Source of the DNA: Euphorbia lathyris
Taxonomy: Eukaryota; Streptophyta; Magnoliopsida; Malpighiales; Euphorbiaceae
Direction: 5' to 3'
DNA: 64,000 nucleotides
Assembly: GCF_963576675.1 (NCBI RefSeq)
Contig: NC_088919.1
Location: 47,514,501-47,578,500, forward strand
Shown here: positions 31,987-43,187 of the stretch, in pieces
Layout of the letters: each line of letters begins with the position of its first letter
Position numbering within the stretch: the stretch's first letter is position 1
Notes under the pieces: model-generated
What the model was told of the DNA's origin: nothing
Databases searched by the model: none
The model's input: the letters and a program-made list of their open reading frames with translations, nothing else
Program-made: the position numbers and the translations under genes

Positions 31987-34723
31987 ATGGCTTCCGGCAA
32001 AGACAAAACCCCTAAACTCACAACCCAAACCTCTGGCAAACCCACTCAGACTGACCCCGCGGGTCCTTCAACACAAATAGAAAGAAAGATGATCAAAGTA
32101 CACAAAAAGGTCAACAATCTGGAGGTTCTGAAATGCAGATGGTTCTCTCCAGGATTCGTCACCTCTGAGAAACCATTTTGTGACTGAATCGAGAAGAACA
32201 AGTGGACTGGTCTCTTCTCTCTCTCAGGAACAACCTATCCTAGGTTAGTACGGGAATTCTATTCGAATCTACATGTTGATGAAGATGACTCTGATTATCT
32301 GGAGACCACAGTTAAAGGTCAGAAAATCATCGTAACCCCTGCTTATCTAGCCACCTTACTAGATTTACCAGACGAAGGAATTGAGTTTAGAACAACAAAG
32401 GAGAAAGTGCCAAAAGACACGGCTGAGAAGATCAAGGGGTTCTGTAAACCCAAGGACCATAAAGGTGAAATACCCAGCACTTGTATGGGGAAAGAACAAA
32501 AGATGGTCCATTACATGCTGACCAACTTTATCTTCCCCAAACTCAGCTCAGCTTCATCCGCCTCTAACTTTGAGCAGTGCTTCATATGGCACATGCTGAC
32601 CTACACTCCGCTCAATCTCCCCGTCTTCCTAGTTGGAGCTCTTCAACGAGGTGGTAAGAAACTCTTGGGGTCTCTAATCACAAAAATTCTCGAAGACAAG
32701 CAGATCGAGACGAAAAATGAAACAAGTAGCTTGGGGAGTGAAATCACTACAGTTCTGTTGGATGGATTGTTGTACCATCAACCTTTGAAAGGGTATGAAG
32801 ATGTTAGAGATGGCGAAGAAGATGAAGAAGCTGAGCTTGAACATGAGCCTGAAAAGGAAGTAGAGGCTCATGCTGAGTCCCCTAAGATAGCTCAGCCTGA
32901 GTAGAAGAAGAAGAAGAGGAAGGCTCTTGAAACCTGCTCTAAAGACATCCATGCTGTCCCCAAAAAGGTGAGACTTGTGTCTCAAGAAAAAGCTAAAGAT
33001 GACAAGGCTAAAGAGCAAGCTGAGTTAGCAGAAAAGAGAAAAAGGCAAGAAGAGCCTGAGGATGAAGAGGAAACCCCTGAATCCCCTTTGATGAAAAGGA
33101 AGAAGGTTAACACCTTACAAATGGTTGAAACTGAACCCCTAGATGGGGCTATCTCTACAGGTCATGGAACTGACCTAGACAGAGCAGCTGAGAAAGGAAC
33201 TGAGCAACAAGCTGCAGATGAAACTCACGCTGAGGAAGAATTTAATACTGAGCAGGAAGAACCTACCAATGTTGAGAAATCTCAGGATGATGCTGAGCAG
33301 GGAGAAAGAGAAAGTGATGCTGTTGAGGGTCATATTGAGCAACTTGTAGAAGAGGAGACAGTTGCTACTGAGTCCAGTGATGAAATTCAAGCTGACCTTT
33401 CACCACCCAAAGCTCATCCACGAAGGAGACTCAAAAAGAAGGCCCAAAAGCCAATTGATCTTTTGGATGCCTTCTCTCCGGAAGAAATTGAGGATGACCT
33501 CTCCAACATCCAGTTCAAATACTTCTCGAATGAGACTGAGTCACCACCAGAAAATCCTGCAGAAAAACAAGCCTCTGTTACTCAGGATGAGGAACAAGCC
33601 AAAAACCCTGAAAATCCAATCCAAGCTGCTCAAGGTGGCACACCTCCTGTTTCAACTTCACCTATCAAGCTCAATACCAGCCTCTGAGTCTAATGCTGCT
33701 CAATTCGCATACTTGAGTGCTACTGAGTCAGGACGCCGTGTCATTGCTTCTGCTCAGTCCTTGCTTCAAGACTTAAACCTTCCTCAGGCTGATGCACACC
33801 AATCTACTCAAGCTGAGTCCTCCCAACTATCAGGTATTACTCATCTTCTAAATGAACTCCAAGGACTCAAGGATCTGGTCAGTATTATTACTACGGTTCA
33901 AACTCAGCAACCCAATCAAGGCCAGATAGCCAAACTGACTGAACTGATGCTGACAATGGCAACCCATATGAATTCGCTTGAAGGCAAAATTCACCAACTG
34001 TCAGAAGTCAATCCAGGGTATGCCACTTCCACTGAGCTTCAAAGCTATTTTACTAAGCTAACTGCGGAACTGGCCACATCTAGCGTAACTGCCAATCCTG
34101 AGTATGCTACCTCTACTGAGTTGCAAGACTGCTTTACCAAGCTGAATGCTGAGCTGACCAATACGCGTGAATTGGTATCTTCTACTTCTCAGTGCACCAT
34201 CGACCAATTAAGTGAAGCCGTGAGTCTCCTCAATGTCAACAAAGTCCAGATGGATGTTGACCCAGTCTCCACCAGTGAACTCTTGAGCTTTTCACAAGCT
34301 ATAATGAAGGCAATGCGCATCAACAATGCCCAACGCATGTTTTATGATTCTGCCTTGTTAAAGCTGTACCATCAATCTCTTGGTCAGATCACAAGCTCGC
34401 TCACCTGGCTGAGTAAATCCCATGAATGCCTACTTAGCATGATCAGCAGCTCCCTCCGGGTTCCTCGGCATGTTCAGGATGACATCGTTCCTGTAATTGA
34501 TGGTTTGGGTGAAAGCACTAAGCGACTTCAGCGCTATTCTCATTACCTCTCCAATGCCGCTCGCAAAGAAACCTTCCTTTATAAACCCGATGATGGCAAA
34601 ACGGGGGAGACTAGTCAAGGAGGAACTCAATCTGCAGTTGGTGCGTCTGGGAGCAAAGATAAAGGGAAGGGAGTATATCAGCCTGACCATCAAGCTCAGG
34701 TCAACTTGAAGAAAAAGAAGTAG
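31987..34723 (+). pseudogene. Sirevirus-like third ORF (putative plant transposon protein type), two stops and one frame change
   Basis: Frame 1 from ATG 31987 to 33687 with stops TGA 32185-32187 and TAG 32902-32904; coding resemblance then passes to frame 2 (about 33680-34723). The N-terminal part (PRLVREFYSNLHVDEDD, TPAYLATLLDLPDEGIEF, PKLSSASSASNFEQCFIWHMLTYTPLNLPVFLVGAL) resembles the putative plant transposon protein domain found in envelope-like ORFs of plant retrotransposons. The middle is very acidic with basic clusters (KKKKRKAL, MKRKKVN, PRRRLKKKAQK) that resemble nuclear signals. The C-terminal part is helical, with a duplicated unit (YATSTELQSYFTKLTAEL and YATSTELQDCFTKLNAEL). I see no signal peptide and no convincing membrane segment. 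Confidence 0.8.
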
Positions 34724-35143
34724 AACTAGCTTAGTCAATATCTAGGACTTAGCTTTATATCATGTCTTTGAATGTATGTGTTTTAAAAGGTCAATATATG
34801 ATAAGTATTAGTTTTCTTCCTGGCCTGACTAATAAAATTTGAACAAACAAATCAAGAAGTTAAACGCACTCACTATGCATTAACACCAAAACAACTTATG
34901 CAATAAACTGAGAGACAACATACTTCTAATATTTTTGAAAAACTGACTTAAATCCAAACAAGCTCAAATCTAAAACTAAGTCAGTATACACAAATGTCTT
35001 AAGTCTAAATTCAATTAGATCTTGGAAGGTTTAGAATTAAGTTAAGACAATATGTGCAACCCTTACGGGGGAGTAATTTTAAAAATAAATCAATCATGGG
35101 GCAACTTATAACTGAGTTCCGTAATTATGTATTTTGCCAACAT

Positions 35144-35158
35144 CAAAATGGGGGAGTT
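35144..35158 (+). promoter_or_regulatory. Polypurine tract of the Sirevirus-like element
   Basis: AAAATGGGGGAG immediately before the 3' LTR, the plus-strand priming site. A related CTTACGGGGGAG near 35062-35073 could be a second tract; multiple tracts are known in Sireviruses. 34724-35143 is otherwise non-coding 3' UTR. Confidence 0.85.
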
Positions 35159-36290
35159 TGTTGAAACACCTTTCCACAAGATTTTGATTTGACAAAATCA
35201 TCCATGATTAAGAGGCAATTAAATTTAAATGCTTTGATTTAATTGTACTAATATGTTTGTTCAATATTGAGTGCAAGAATATATATATAAAGTAAGACAT
35301 GACACACAAAAGACTAATTCCAAGAAACATGGGTCGTTGGATTATTGGTAAAAGACAACTGGCGCAAAAAGACAAGTCTGATGCATGAAGACAAAACCTG
35401 ACGCCTGGATAAAACAGAGGAAGGGAATGGCGGTACAGACTGAAGCTGACCAGAATCTGTCCCCCAAAAGAGCCGTTTTGGTGTTAACGGTAACAACAAT
35501 TCAAACGATCCAAATCTGCAATTTCCTTCTATAAAAGGACAATGAAGAACCTTGGATCATCACTGAAGCATCAAGAGAAAAATACAAAGAGAGAAAATCT
35601 TGAAAGCGCTCAAATACAAAAAGATCTTACACCAACTTTTCCATTCTCTGTGTAAATGCTAGATTGATTGTTGTATAATCATCTAAAGTGTTCTTTAGCA
35701 TAAAAAGAACAAGTTTGTGATCAATAGGAATATTGAGAGTGTTAAGCTGAGTGCTTGGTTGTAAGCATTCAGTGGTAGAGAAATCTAGGTGCTGGGTTGT
35801 AGCACTTAGTAGGAGTTGAGTAGACAAATAGAGGAAGGTACTCTTGCATATTCAACTGCCTTGTAATTGGTTTGTGCTCTACCGTTAAAGAGCTCAGTAT
35901 TGGATTCAAAAAGCCCGGAGGACTCTGGGGACTGGACGTAGGCAGTGAGGCCGAACCAGGATAAGTGATACTGAGTAATCTCTGAACTCTCTCTTATATT
36001 GCATGTGTTGTTTGCTATATTTACTCAGCATATAAATTGCCTAAGCTGACCTTGAGTAAATAAGTGGTGCTGAGTTAGAAGCTGACCTCCAAGAGTGTCA
36101 ATTCTCAACTCACAAGAAAACAACTTTAGTCAACATCTGACTAAAGCTGTCTTGAAACATTTCTCACCAAGCTGACCAAACGCTGAGTTAATAAACTCTC
36201 AAAATAACTTCCTGTCAGCTTAATTAAAACGCGAAAAAGTTATATTAGTTCCTAACCCCCCCCCTTGGAACTAATTACCAGGGACCAACA
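35159..36290 (+). repeat. 3' LTR of the Sirevirus-like element, with internal deletion
   Basis: 1,132 bp, otherwise nearly identical to the 5' LTR. The deletion joins the sequence equivalent to 25096 with 25397, near a shared GACA. TATA box at 35530-35537. The end carries a longer C-run (36254-36264) than the 5' LTR. Confidence 0.95.
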
Positions 36291-36295
36291 GTCTT

Positions 36296-37391
36296 ATCTC
36301 AAGAAGAGGGGACGGAGCTCTACCCAATTTATTTTTTGAGCAAGGTCCTGAAGGGTGCAGAAATCCGATACTCCGAGGTGGAGAAGGCTCTGTTCGCCAT
36401 CACACAAGCATCCGAGCGTCTCAGGCCATATTTCCAAGCGCATACGGTTGTGGTCAAGACCAATTATCCTCTCAAGAAGGCAGTCCAGAAACCAGAAGTC
36501 TCCGGTCGGATCACCAACTAGTCGGTGTGACTATCGCAGTTCAACATACGTTTTGAGCTCCGTACGTCGATCAAAGCTCAAGTGCTGTCCGACTTCATTG
36601 TAGAATTTATCGGATCATCAGCTAGCAACCTCACACTGAAGAGAGCTCACAGCAGCGACATATGGACTATGAGTGTGGACGAGTCTTGCAGCCCAGGGCG
36701 AGCAGGCGCAGGCATTGCCATTCAGGGACCGAACAACCTCCGACTACGATACGCCGTCCGACTCGACTTTCCAATGACGAACAATCAAGCAGAATATGAG
36801 GCCATGATCGTAGCTCTTCGGTTAGCCAAAACAATGGTAACCGGGCACCTGACAGTATACTCGGACTCCAAACTCATCGTTAGCCACGTCAGGGGTACTT
36901 ACAGAGCAAAAGACTAGACAATGTGTCAATACTTGGCGCTCGCCAAATCCCTACTCGAGGACCTCAAGAACAAAGGAGTAACCTTTTGCCTTACGCTTGT
37001 GCCACGAGAAGAGAATGAAGAGGCAAATGCCATTGCCGCTCTCACAGCAGGCGAGCAGTCCCGTGACCCGCATACCCTTATAGAAACTGCTGTGACCCCA
37101 GCTATTAACACAGAGTGCTCATTACAGATCGACACAGCAGACGCAGTAGCAAGCGGTTGGAGGAGTCTGATAATCAGGTATCTAGAAGATGGGACACTGC
37201 CGGAGGATCGGACGTAGGCATCCCTCGTGGTCCGGCGTTCCTGGAGGTATGCAATGCACGACGGCCTACTCTATCGGAAATCCTCCAGGCACCCGTGGCT
37301 GCGCTGCATATCCAAGGAGGAAGGGGATCACTGTTTGAAGGAGATACACCAGGGTGTATGCAGCTCGCATCAGGGCGCTCGGTGATGCGCC
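36296..37391 (+). pseudogene. Gypsy (Tat) RNase H, second RNase H and integrase start
   Basis: Resumes the gypsy polymerase right after the GTCTT duplication (LSQEEGTELYPIYFLSKVLKGAEIRYSEVEKALF), the usual Ty3 RNase H. After stops at 36520-36531 comes a second, archaeal-type RNase H: VDESCSPGRAGAGIAI, NNQAEYEAMIVALRLA, VYSDSKLIVSHVRG, and after TAG 36915-36917 LVPREENEEANAIAAL. Next is the integrase zinc-binding start (HDGLLYRKSSRHP, IHQGVCSSHQGAR), which is cut by copia-2 at 37392. Several stops show it was already decayed. Confidence 0.9.
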
Positions 37392-39259
37392 TGAAGGAAA
37401 TTAAGGCTAAGGTATAGCAGCGGAAATATAAAATTTTAGCCTACTTCCTTTTAACCATAGGATCCGTTAATCGTTATTTCATATAAAGAGGGATAAGAAG
37501 GAATACCTTTTGAAGAACAATCTACCGTTGTTAAAGAAGCGCCCACAATTCTTCTCCGAGTTCCCAAGCACGAAGTATAACACGGTGAGGTTAAGTTAGA
37601 ATCAACCCTTATGAGATGCAACCAAAATAGATTGCCTCTAATTAACCAACACAAGATCAAAGAGAAAAGGAGATGAATGAAAATTAATCAATCGACGGAA
37701 GCCGTATGAATTCTTGTCCACGAACTAGGGGATGCGAATTCACTTTCTCTCTCTAATTGTATGTTTCGAAAATCACAATAAGGGGAGGGGTTAGGCTTAG
37801 TCGAAATTCATGTATTAGGGGGGTATATATAATAACCTGTATCTAAACCCTAGTTAGATAGGAATAGGTTACTTAATAGGAATTCAATTCGGAATAGGAT
37901 TCCCAATTATTATCTTATAATATATCTAATATATTTAGGAGGATAATAATAAATAACCTAATTGGATAATAATAGGAGTATATTAATCTAATTAAAACTC
38001 CTAACTTAATTATCTCTTACTTAATTTAATTCACAAACCTAATCAAATTAGGATTAATGGAATTAAAATATTTCCTAACTTATTATATATAAATTTCGGC
38101 CTTCCCTAATTAAATGGGCCTTACTGGGCTCATTTGGGATTCCATCTATTAATGACATCCATCTCTCTTTTGGTTCCAAGTCTTATGTGTGATCCATTAG
38201 GTTCTTACTACTTCTGGCCGTATGCAACTATTAAATTAATTTCTTCAAGAATTATATTTAATCCTTGCATAACGGAATGATGTACTGAGTATGTTATTGG
38301 CAAGTCTGTAATCATTCCCCCAGAGTCCGTTAAGAAGACAGGTTGATTCTGTCGTTAACCCTTCCGTATTAGTTACAGTATAATTCGATCCTTTATCAAC
38401 TACATCCTTGAACTGAATCTTATGACTATGGGTGATGTCAAGTCACATATAGCGAGACGTTCGTTTTACTTGTATAGGCCGAGTCAACTCAAATAGATAG
38501 GTTAAGTGAAATCTGTATTTCTTACTCTTAAGCTATCACCTTGCAAGGATTTAGAGTCGAGTCTTCCACAAGCGATCATTGGATGTATCTCCCATTAATC
38601 GGGAGTGATAAATGCTCAATCCAATGTATAACTACCCTGACATTACCTCCTGTGACACCCAACCTTTGCAGTTCACACCTCAGAGTCATCTCTGTTAAGG
38701 ATCGTGGGACCGCAGGATCAAAATCTCACATTCAGTAATTCAGGATGACCAATTAACATTCCTTTGAGTCTGAGGATTAGTTATACCTATTAATACCAAT
38801 GAGATGAACAGGTGACAAGGATCAATCTACCCATCCTGTTATCTCAAATCGGATCCCCAATCCTAATGAACGACGTTTCATCGGATCTATGTAACTGTCC
38901 AGATATCTATATATATGAAGCTTGTGAGATCAGCTTTCTGTCGGACAAAAGACATTGTTACATACAAGTCTCAACAGTGATATATCAATCCTAAACATAT
39001 CACTTGACTTGGGGTGGTTTTAAGTTTATTAGTTTATTATAAAGTTTTGTCTCACTTCATGCTTGTATGAACACTTTATAATCACTTTAAACAAACTTAC
39101 GGATTTCCTTTTATTTAGACTTTATTTAGTGCTTAAAAGGGATTGCCTTTATATAGTTATAAAACATATATCTTATTAAAACAAATGATATAAAGAACAA
39201 TTCATTTACATTAAGTTTGTATCCTGCAACAATTGTCTATAGGACACTAAACCCCAACA
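37392..39259 (-). repeat. 3' LTR of copia-2
   Basis: 1,868 bp. In element sense it starts TGTTGGGGTTTAGTGTCC and ends CTTAATTTCCTTCA. It is preceded by the purine tract AAGTGGGAGTA (39270-39260, minus strand). Positions 37392-37845 match 48260-48712 almost perfectly. Confidence 0.93.
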
Positions 39260-39273
39260 TACTCCCACTTGGA

Positions 39274-41900
39274 CTAAAGCCAATTGTTTCTAAAACTTAT
39301 CCCAGTAGAAGTTAAATGACGATCATGTACTTTCTGGGTTAAAGGCTTTGTCAACGGATCTGCAACGTTGTCCTCTGTAGGTACTCTTTCTATTCTCACA
39401 TCTCCTCTAGCCACAATCTCTCTTATGATGTGGTATCGCTTTAGGTAGTGCTTGGATGCATTATGAGACTGTGGTTCCTTTGCTTGCGCAATGGCTCCAT
39501 TGTTATCACAGTACAGAGTAATGGGATTGACAATGTCAGGCACCACACCTAGTTCTGTAATGAACTTTCTAATCCAAACTGCTTCCTTTGCTGCTTCCGT
39601 AGCAGCGATGTACTCTGACTCGGTCGTAGAGAAAGCTACGCTTCCCTGCTTGGAACTTTTCCAACTGACCACGCCCCCATTCAAGATAAACATGTATCCT
39701 GATTGGGATTTAAAATCATTCTCATCTGTGAGATGACTAGCGTCTGAAAATCCTTCAATTTTCAGATCTCCTTCTCCGTACACTAGGAACATGTCTTTAG
39801 TCCTTCTCAAGTACTTAAGAATGTTCTTGACGGTAATCCAATGCTCGTCTCCCGGATTCCCTTGGTAACGACTCGTTACAGATAACGCGAACGCTACGTC
39901 AGGTCTAGTGCATAGCATAGCATACATAATCGAACCGATCGCGCTGGCGTACGGGACTATAGCCATGCGTCGTTTGTCATCATCAGTTTTAGGACATTGA
40001 TGATTGTTTAACTTTACTCCATATAGCATGGGTAAGTTACCTCGTTTCGATTCAAGCATGCTAAACCGATTTAGCACCTTTTCAATGTATGTAGCCTGTG
40101 AAAGACCAAGCAGTCTTCTCGATCTATCTCTATAGATCTTTATACCAAGTATATAAGCTGCTTCACCAAGGTCTTTCATTGAGAAGTTACCGGACAACCA
40201 TACTTTTACCAACTGTAATAGAGCAATGTCATTTCCCATTAACAGTATATCGTCCACATATAGTATGAGAAATGCTATAGAGCTCCCACTTGCTTTCTTG
40301 TAAATGCAAGCTTCTTCGCAATTTTGTTCGAAACCAAATTGTTTTATGGTTTCGTCAAAACGCTTATTCCAGCTTCTAGATGCTTGCTTGAGTCCATAAA
40401 TGGATCTCTGAAGTTTGCAAACTTTATTTGCATCCTTTGATATGAAACCTTCAGGCTGCATCATGTATACATCCTCAAGCAGGTTTCCATTTAGGAAAGT
40501 TGTTTTCACATCCATTTGCCAAATCTCATAATCGTAGTGAGCGGCAATAGCAAGTATGATTCTGATTGATTTGGACATAGCAACAGGAGAGAAGGTTTCG
40601 TCATAATCAACACCTTGTTTCTGACGATATCCTTTCGCTACCAGCCTAGCCTTGTAGGTGCTAACCTTTCCATCCATGTCAGTCTTCTTTTTGAAGATCC
40701 ACCTGCACCCAATGGGAATTATACCTTCGGGTGGATCAACCAAAGTCCACACTTGGTTAGTATACATGGAATCCATTTCAGAATCCATGGCCTCAAGCCA
40801 TGCTTTAGAATCTGGACTAGTAAGAGCCTCTTCGTAGTTTTCGGGTTCGTCGTCTAACACGGGAACCTCGTTATCATCTCCCACTAGAAAACCATATCTA
40901 ACTGGGAGTTCACGAACTCTTTGTGATCTACGAATAGGTGCCACTGGAGTCTCATCTAATGGGACTTCTTCGGGTACCTCAACCGCTTCTGTTGTTTCAG
41001 TCGGCGTTTCTTCCTCTTGAACTTCGTCGAGTTCAATCATGCTTCCCTTTTGTGTTTTTTCGAGAAACTCTTTCTCTAAGAAGGTTGCGTGCTTGGATAC
41101 GATTACTTTCTGATCATCTGGATGATAGAAGTAATATCCCATAGTTTCCTTAGGGTATCCAATGAAGAAACATTTATCAGATTTCGAATCTAGTTTGTCG
41201 GACGTAATGCGTTTGACAAACGCTGAACAACCCCATATTCTCATGAATGAGAACACGGGTTTCCTACCAACGAACAATTCATATGGTGTGGAACTAGCGG
41301 ATTTAGTTGGTACTCGATTTAGGGTAAAGAGGGCAGTTTCTAAGGCATAGCCCCAGAACGACTTTGGAAGTAAGGCCATGCTCATCATGGATCGTACCAT
41401 ATCTAGTAGGGTACGGTTTCTCCTCTCGGATACACCATTGTGTTGTGGTGTATAGGGAGGTGTCCATTGTGAGCATATCCCACATTCAGTTAGATAATTC
41501 AGGAAATCATCTGAAAGATATTCGCCACCTCGATCAGATCGAAGCGTCTTTATTTTCCTTTCTAATTGATTTTCCACTTCATTCTTGAAGCATTTGAATT
41601 TCTCAAAAGCTTCTGATTTGTGCTTCATCAAATAGACGTAACCATATCGGGTATGGTCATCTATGAAGCTTATGAAGTATCTGAATCCTCCTCTTGCTTG
41701 GACTGACATAGGACCGCATACATCTGAATGAATAAGTCATAGAGTGTCTGATACACGCTCACCTTTATTGCTAAAGGGTGTCTTTGTCATTTTACCTTTT
41801 AAACATGATTCGCATGTTTCCAATGATTCATGATCGATTGGATCTATAAGCCCATCTGAATGTAGCTTTAGCATGCGTCTCTTGTTTATATGGCCTAAAC
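39274..41900 (-). pseudogene. Copia-2 pol: integrase, RT, RNase H
   Basis: The main frame runs 41709-39274 (811 codons). Upstream, 41900-41710 continues the GAG-pre-integrase region with a TGA at about 41737. Integrase motifs are SDRGGEYLSD and HNGVSERRNRT. RT motifs are ARLVAKGYRQKQGVDYDETF, YGLKQASRSWNKRFDE and LYVDDILLMGND. RNase H motifs are TESEYIAATEAAKEAVWI and CDNNGAIAQAKEP. The long intact frame indicates a young copy; the upstream stop and frame break stop normal expression. Confidence 0.93.
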
Positions 41901-43187
41901 GACAATGCCACAAGTTGAATTATCTATCTTATGTCTTTTGGTATCAATTGCAAAAACAGGAGTTTTATCATCTAACACATAAATCCCATTTTGTGATATT
42001 CCTGAAAAATAAAAGATCGAATCTTTATAAAAATTGCAACTATTGTTCTTTATTGAAATATGAAAACCGTCGTCAACAAGACGGCTAATAGAAATAATGT
42101 TACGAGACATCTCAGGAATGTATAAACAATTCCTTAATTCTATTACAAGCCCAAAGGGCAAAGGTAAAACATAATCTCCAATTGCGAGGGCGGCAACTCT
42201 TGCTCCATTTCCAACTCGCAAGTTTATGCTTCCTTTCTTTAGTTCCTTAGTCTGATTTAGTTCCTGCATATTTGTACAAATATGAGATCCACATCCGGTA
42301 TCAAGTACCCAAGATTCAGACAGCGAAACTGTATTTATTTCAATATAAAACATACCAGATGCTGAAGCACCGTTATTTTCCTTCTCGTGGAAGGTTAGGT
42401 ACTCCATGCAATCCCTCTTCCAATGCCCTAAGTCACCACAATAGTAGCACTTTCCTTTGGGCTTCTTTGGTTCCTTTCCTTTCGTTTCGGTGAGCACAGC
42501 CCCCTTGCATTTATCAAGATGGTTTGGATTGGGAGCGACCCCTTTCCTTTTTCTCGATCCTTCAATAGCAAGGGCCAGTATCTCCTCGTTTTCTTTTATA
42601 ATGGGCTCGACTGACTCGAGCATATGCGCAAGCTCTACAAGAGAGGTTTGCAAGCCACTCATTTGGTAGTTCATTATGAACTGTGAGTAACTCTCGGGGA
42701 GGGACTGAAGAAGTAAGTTTTCACTTAGTTCACGGTCCATCGCATCTCCAATACTAGAAAACTTGGTGATAAGGCTGATCATCTTTGCACAATGTGCCAT
42801 TACAGATGTGCCCACCTGCATCTTGCTTTTATATAACTCCTTGGTTATTTCGAAGCGTTCACACCGATTTTCATTCACAAATAACTCTTTGAGGTGCTTG
42901 ACCATGGAATAGGCATCCATATCTGAATGTAGTTGCCTTTTGACTTCCGGTGTCAGAGATGCAAGTATGATGTCCCCCGTTTGATCATCATCAGATTTAT
43001 GCTTCAAGTAAGCATAAAATTCTTGGTAGGGAGCATCATCAGTTGGGTAAGGGGGTATCGGTGTATCAAGTACATACCCTTTCCTTTCGAACTTCAAAAC
43101 AATTTTGAGGTTACGAAACCAGTCGGTGAAGTTTGAACCATTCAATTTGTTATCGGTAATGATGTAACGTAGATCGGTGTTAGTCAT
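41895..43187 (-). pseudogene. Copia-2 gag and protease
   Basis: 430 codons from ATG at 43187. The capsid-like N-terminus has LNGSNFTDWFRNLKIVL, LHSDMDAYSMVKHLKELF and LLQSLPESYSQFIMNY. The zinc knuckle CYYCGDLGHWKRDC lies near residue 250. Protease site WVLDTGCGSHICTNM and NIISISRLVDDGFHI follow. A 1-nt shift near 41900 puts pol in another frame; whether it is a mutation or programmed is open, but copia elements normally use one frame here, so mutation is more likely. Confidence 0.9.

Larger units (their letters stand above)
24957..36290 (+). mobile_element. Sirevirus-like Ty1/copia retrotransposon, complete, with third ORF
   Basis: 11.3 kb with TSD GTCTT at 24952-24956 and 36291-36295. LTRs run 24957-26389 and 35159-36290, with initiator tRNA-Met primer site, gag with several zinc knuckles, pol in copia order (protease, integrase, RT, RNase H), a 0.6-kb spacer, a long third ORF, a polypurine tract and 3' LTR. 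Size, gag with repeated knuckles and an extra 3' ORF fit Sireviruses. It carries three in-frame stops in pol and two stops plus a frame change in ORF3. GCTGAGT/GCTGACC motifs are spread over its full length. Confidence 0.95.
20047..37391 (+). mobile_element. Tat-lineage Ty3/gypsy element, interrupted by two insertions and truncated by a third
   Basis: Order: partial LTR (about 20047-20341), gag (20390-21420), reversed solo LTR insertion (21421-22755), gag end, protease and reverse transcriptase (22756-24956), Sirevirus-like insertion (24957-36290), RNase H, second RNase H and integrase start (36296-37391), then truncation by copia-2 at 37392. A second, archaeal-type RNase H after the usual one is the known mark of the Tat lineage. 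Each junction continues the same protein across the insertion once the target duplication is discounted. The 3' part and 3' LTR are not in the window. Confidence 0.9.

Noticed and set aside
32674..33390. Minus-strand ORFs rich in Phe/Leu/Ser opposite ORF3, resembling membrane proteins
   Set aside because: They are the antisense of an acidic Glu/Lys-rich coding region, which always reads as hydrophobic; no independent support.
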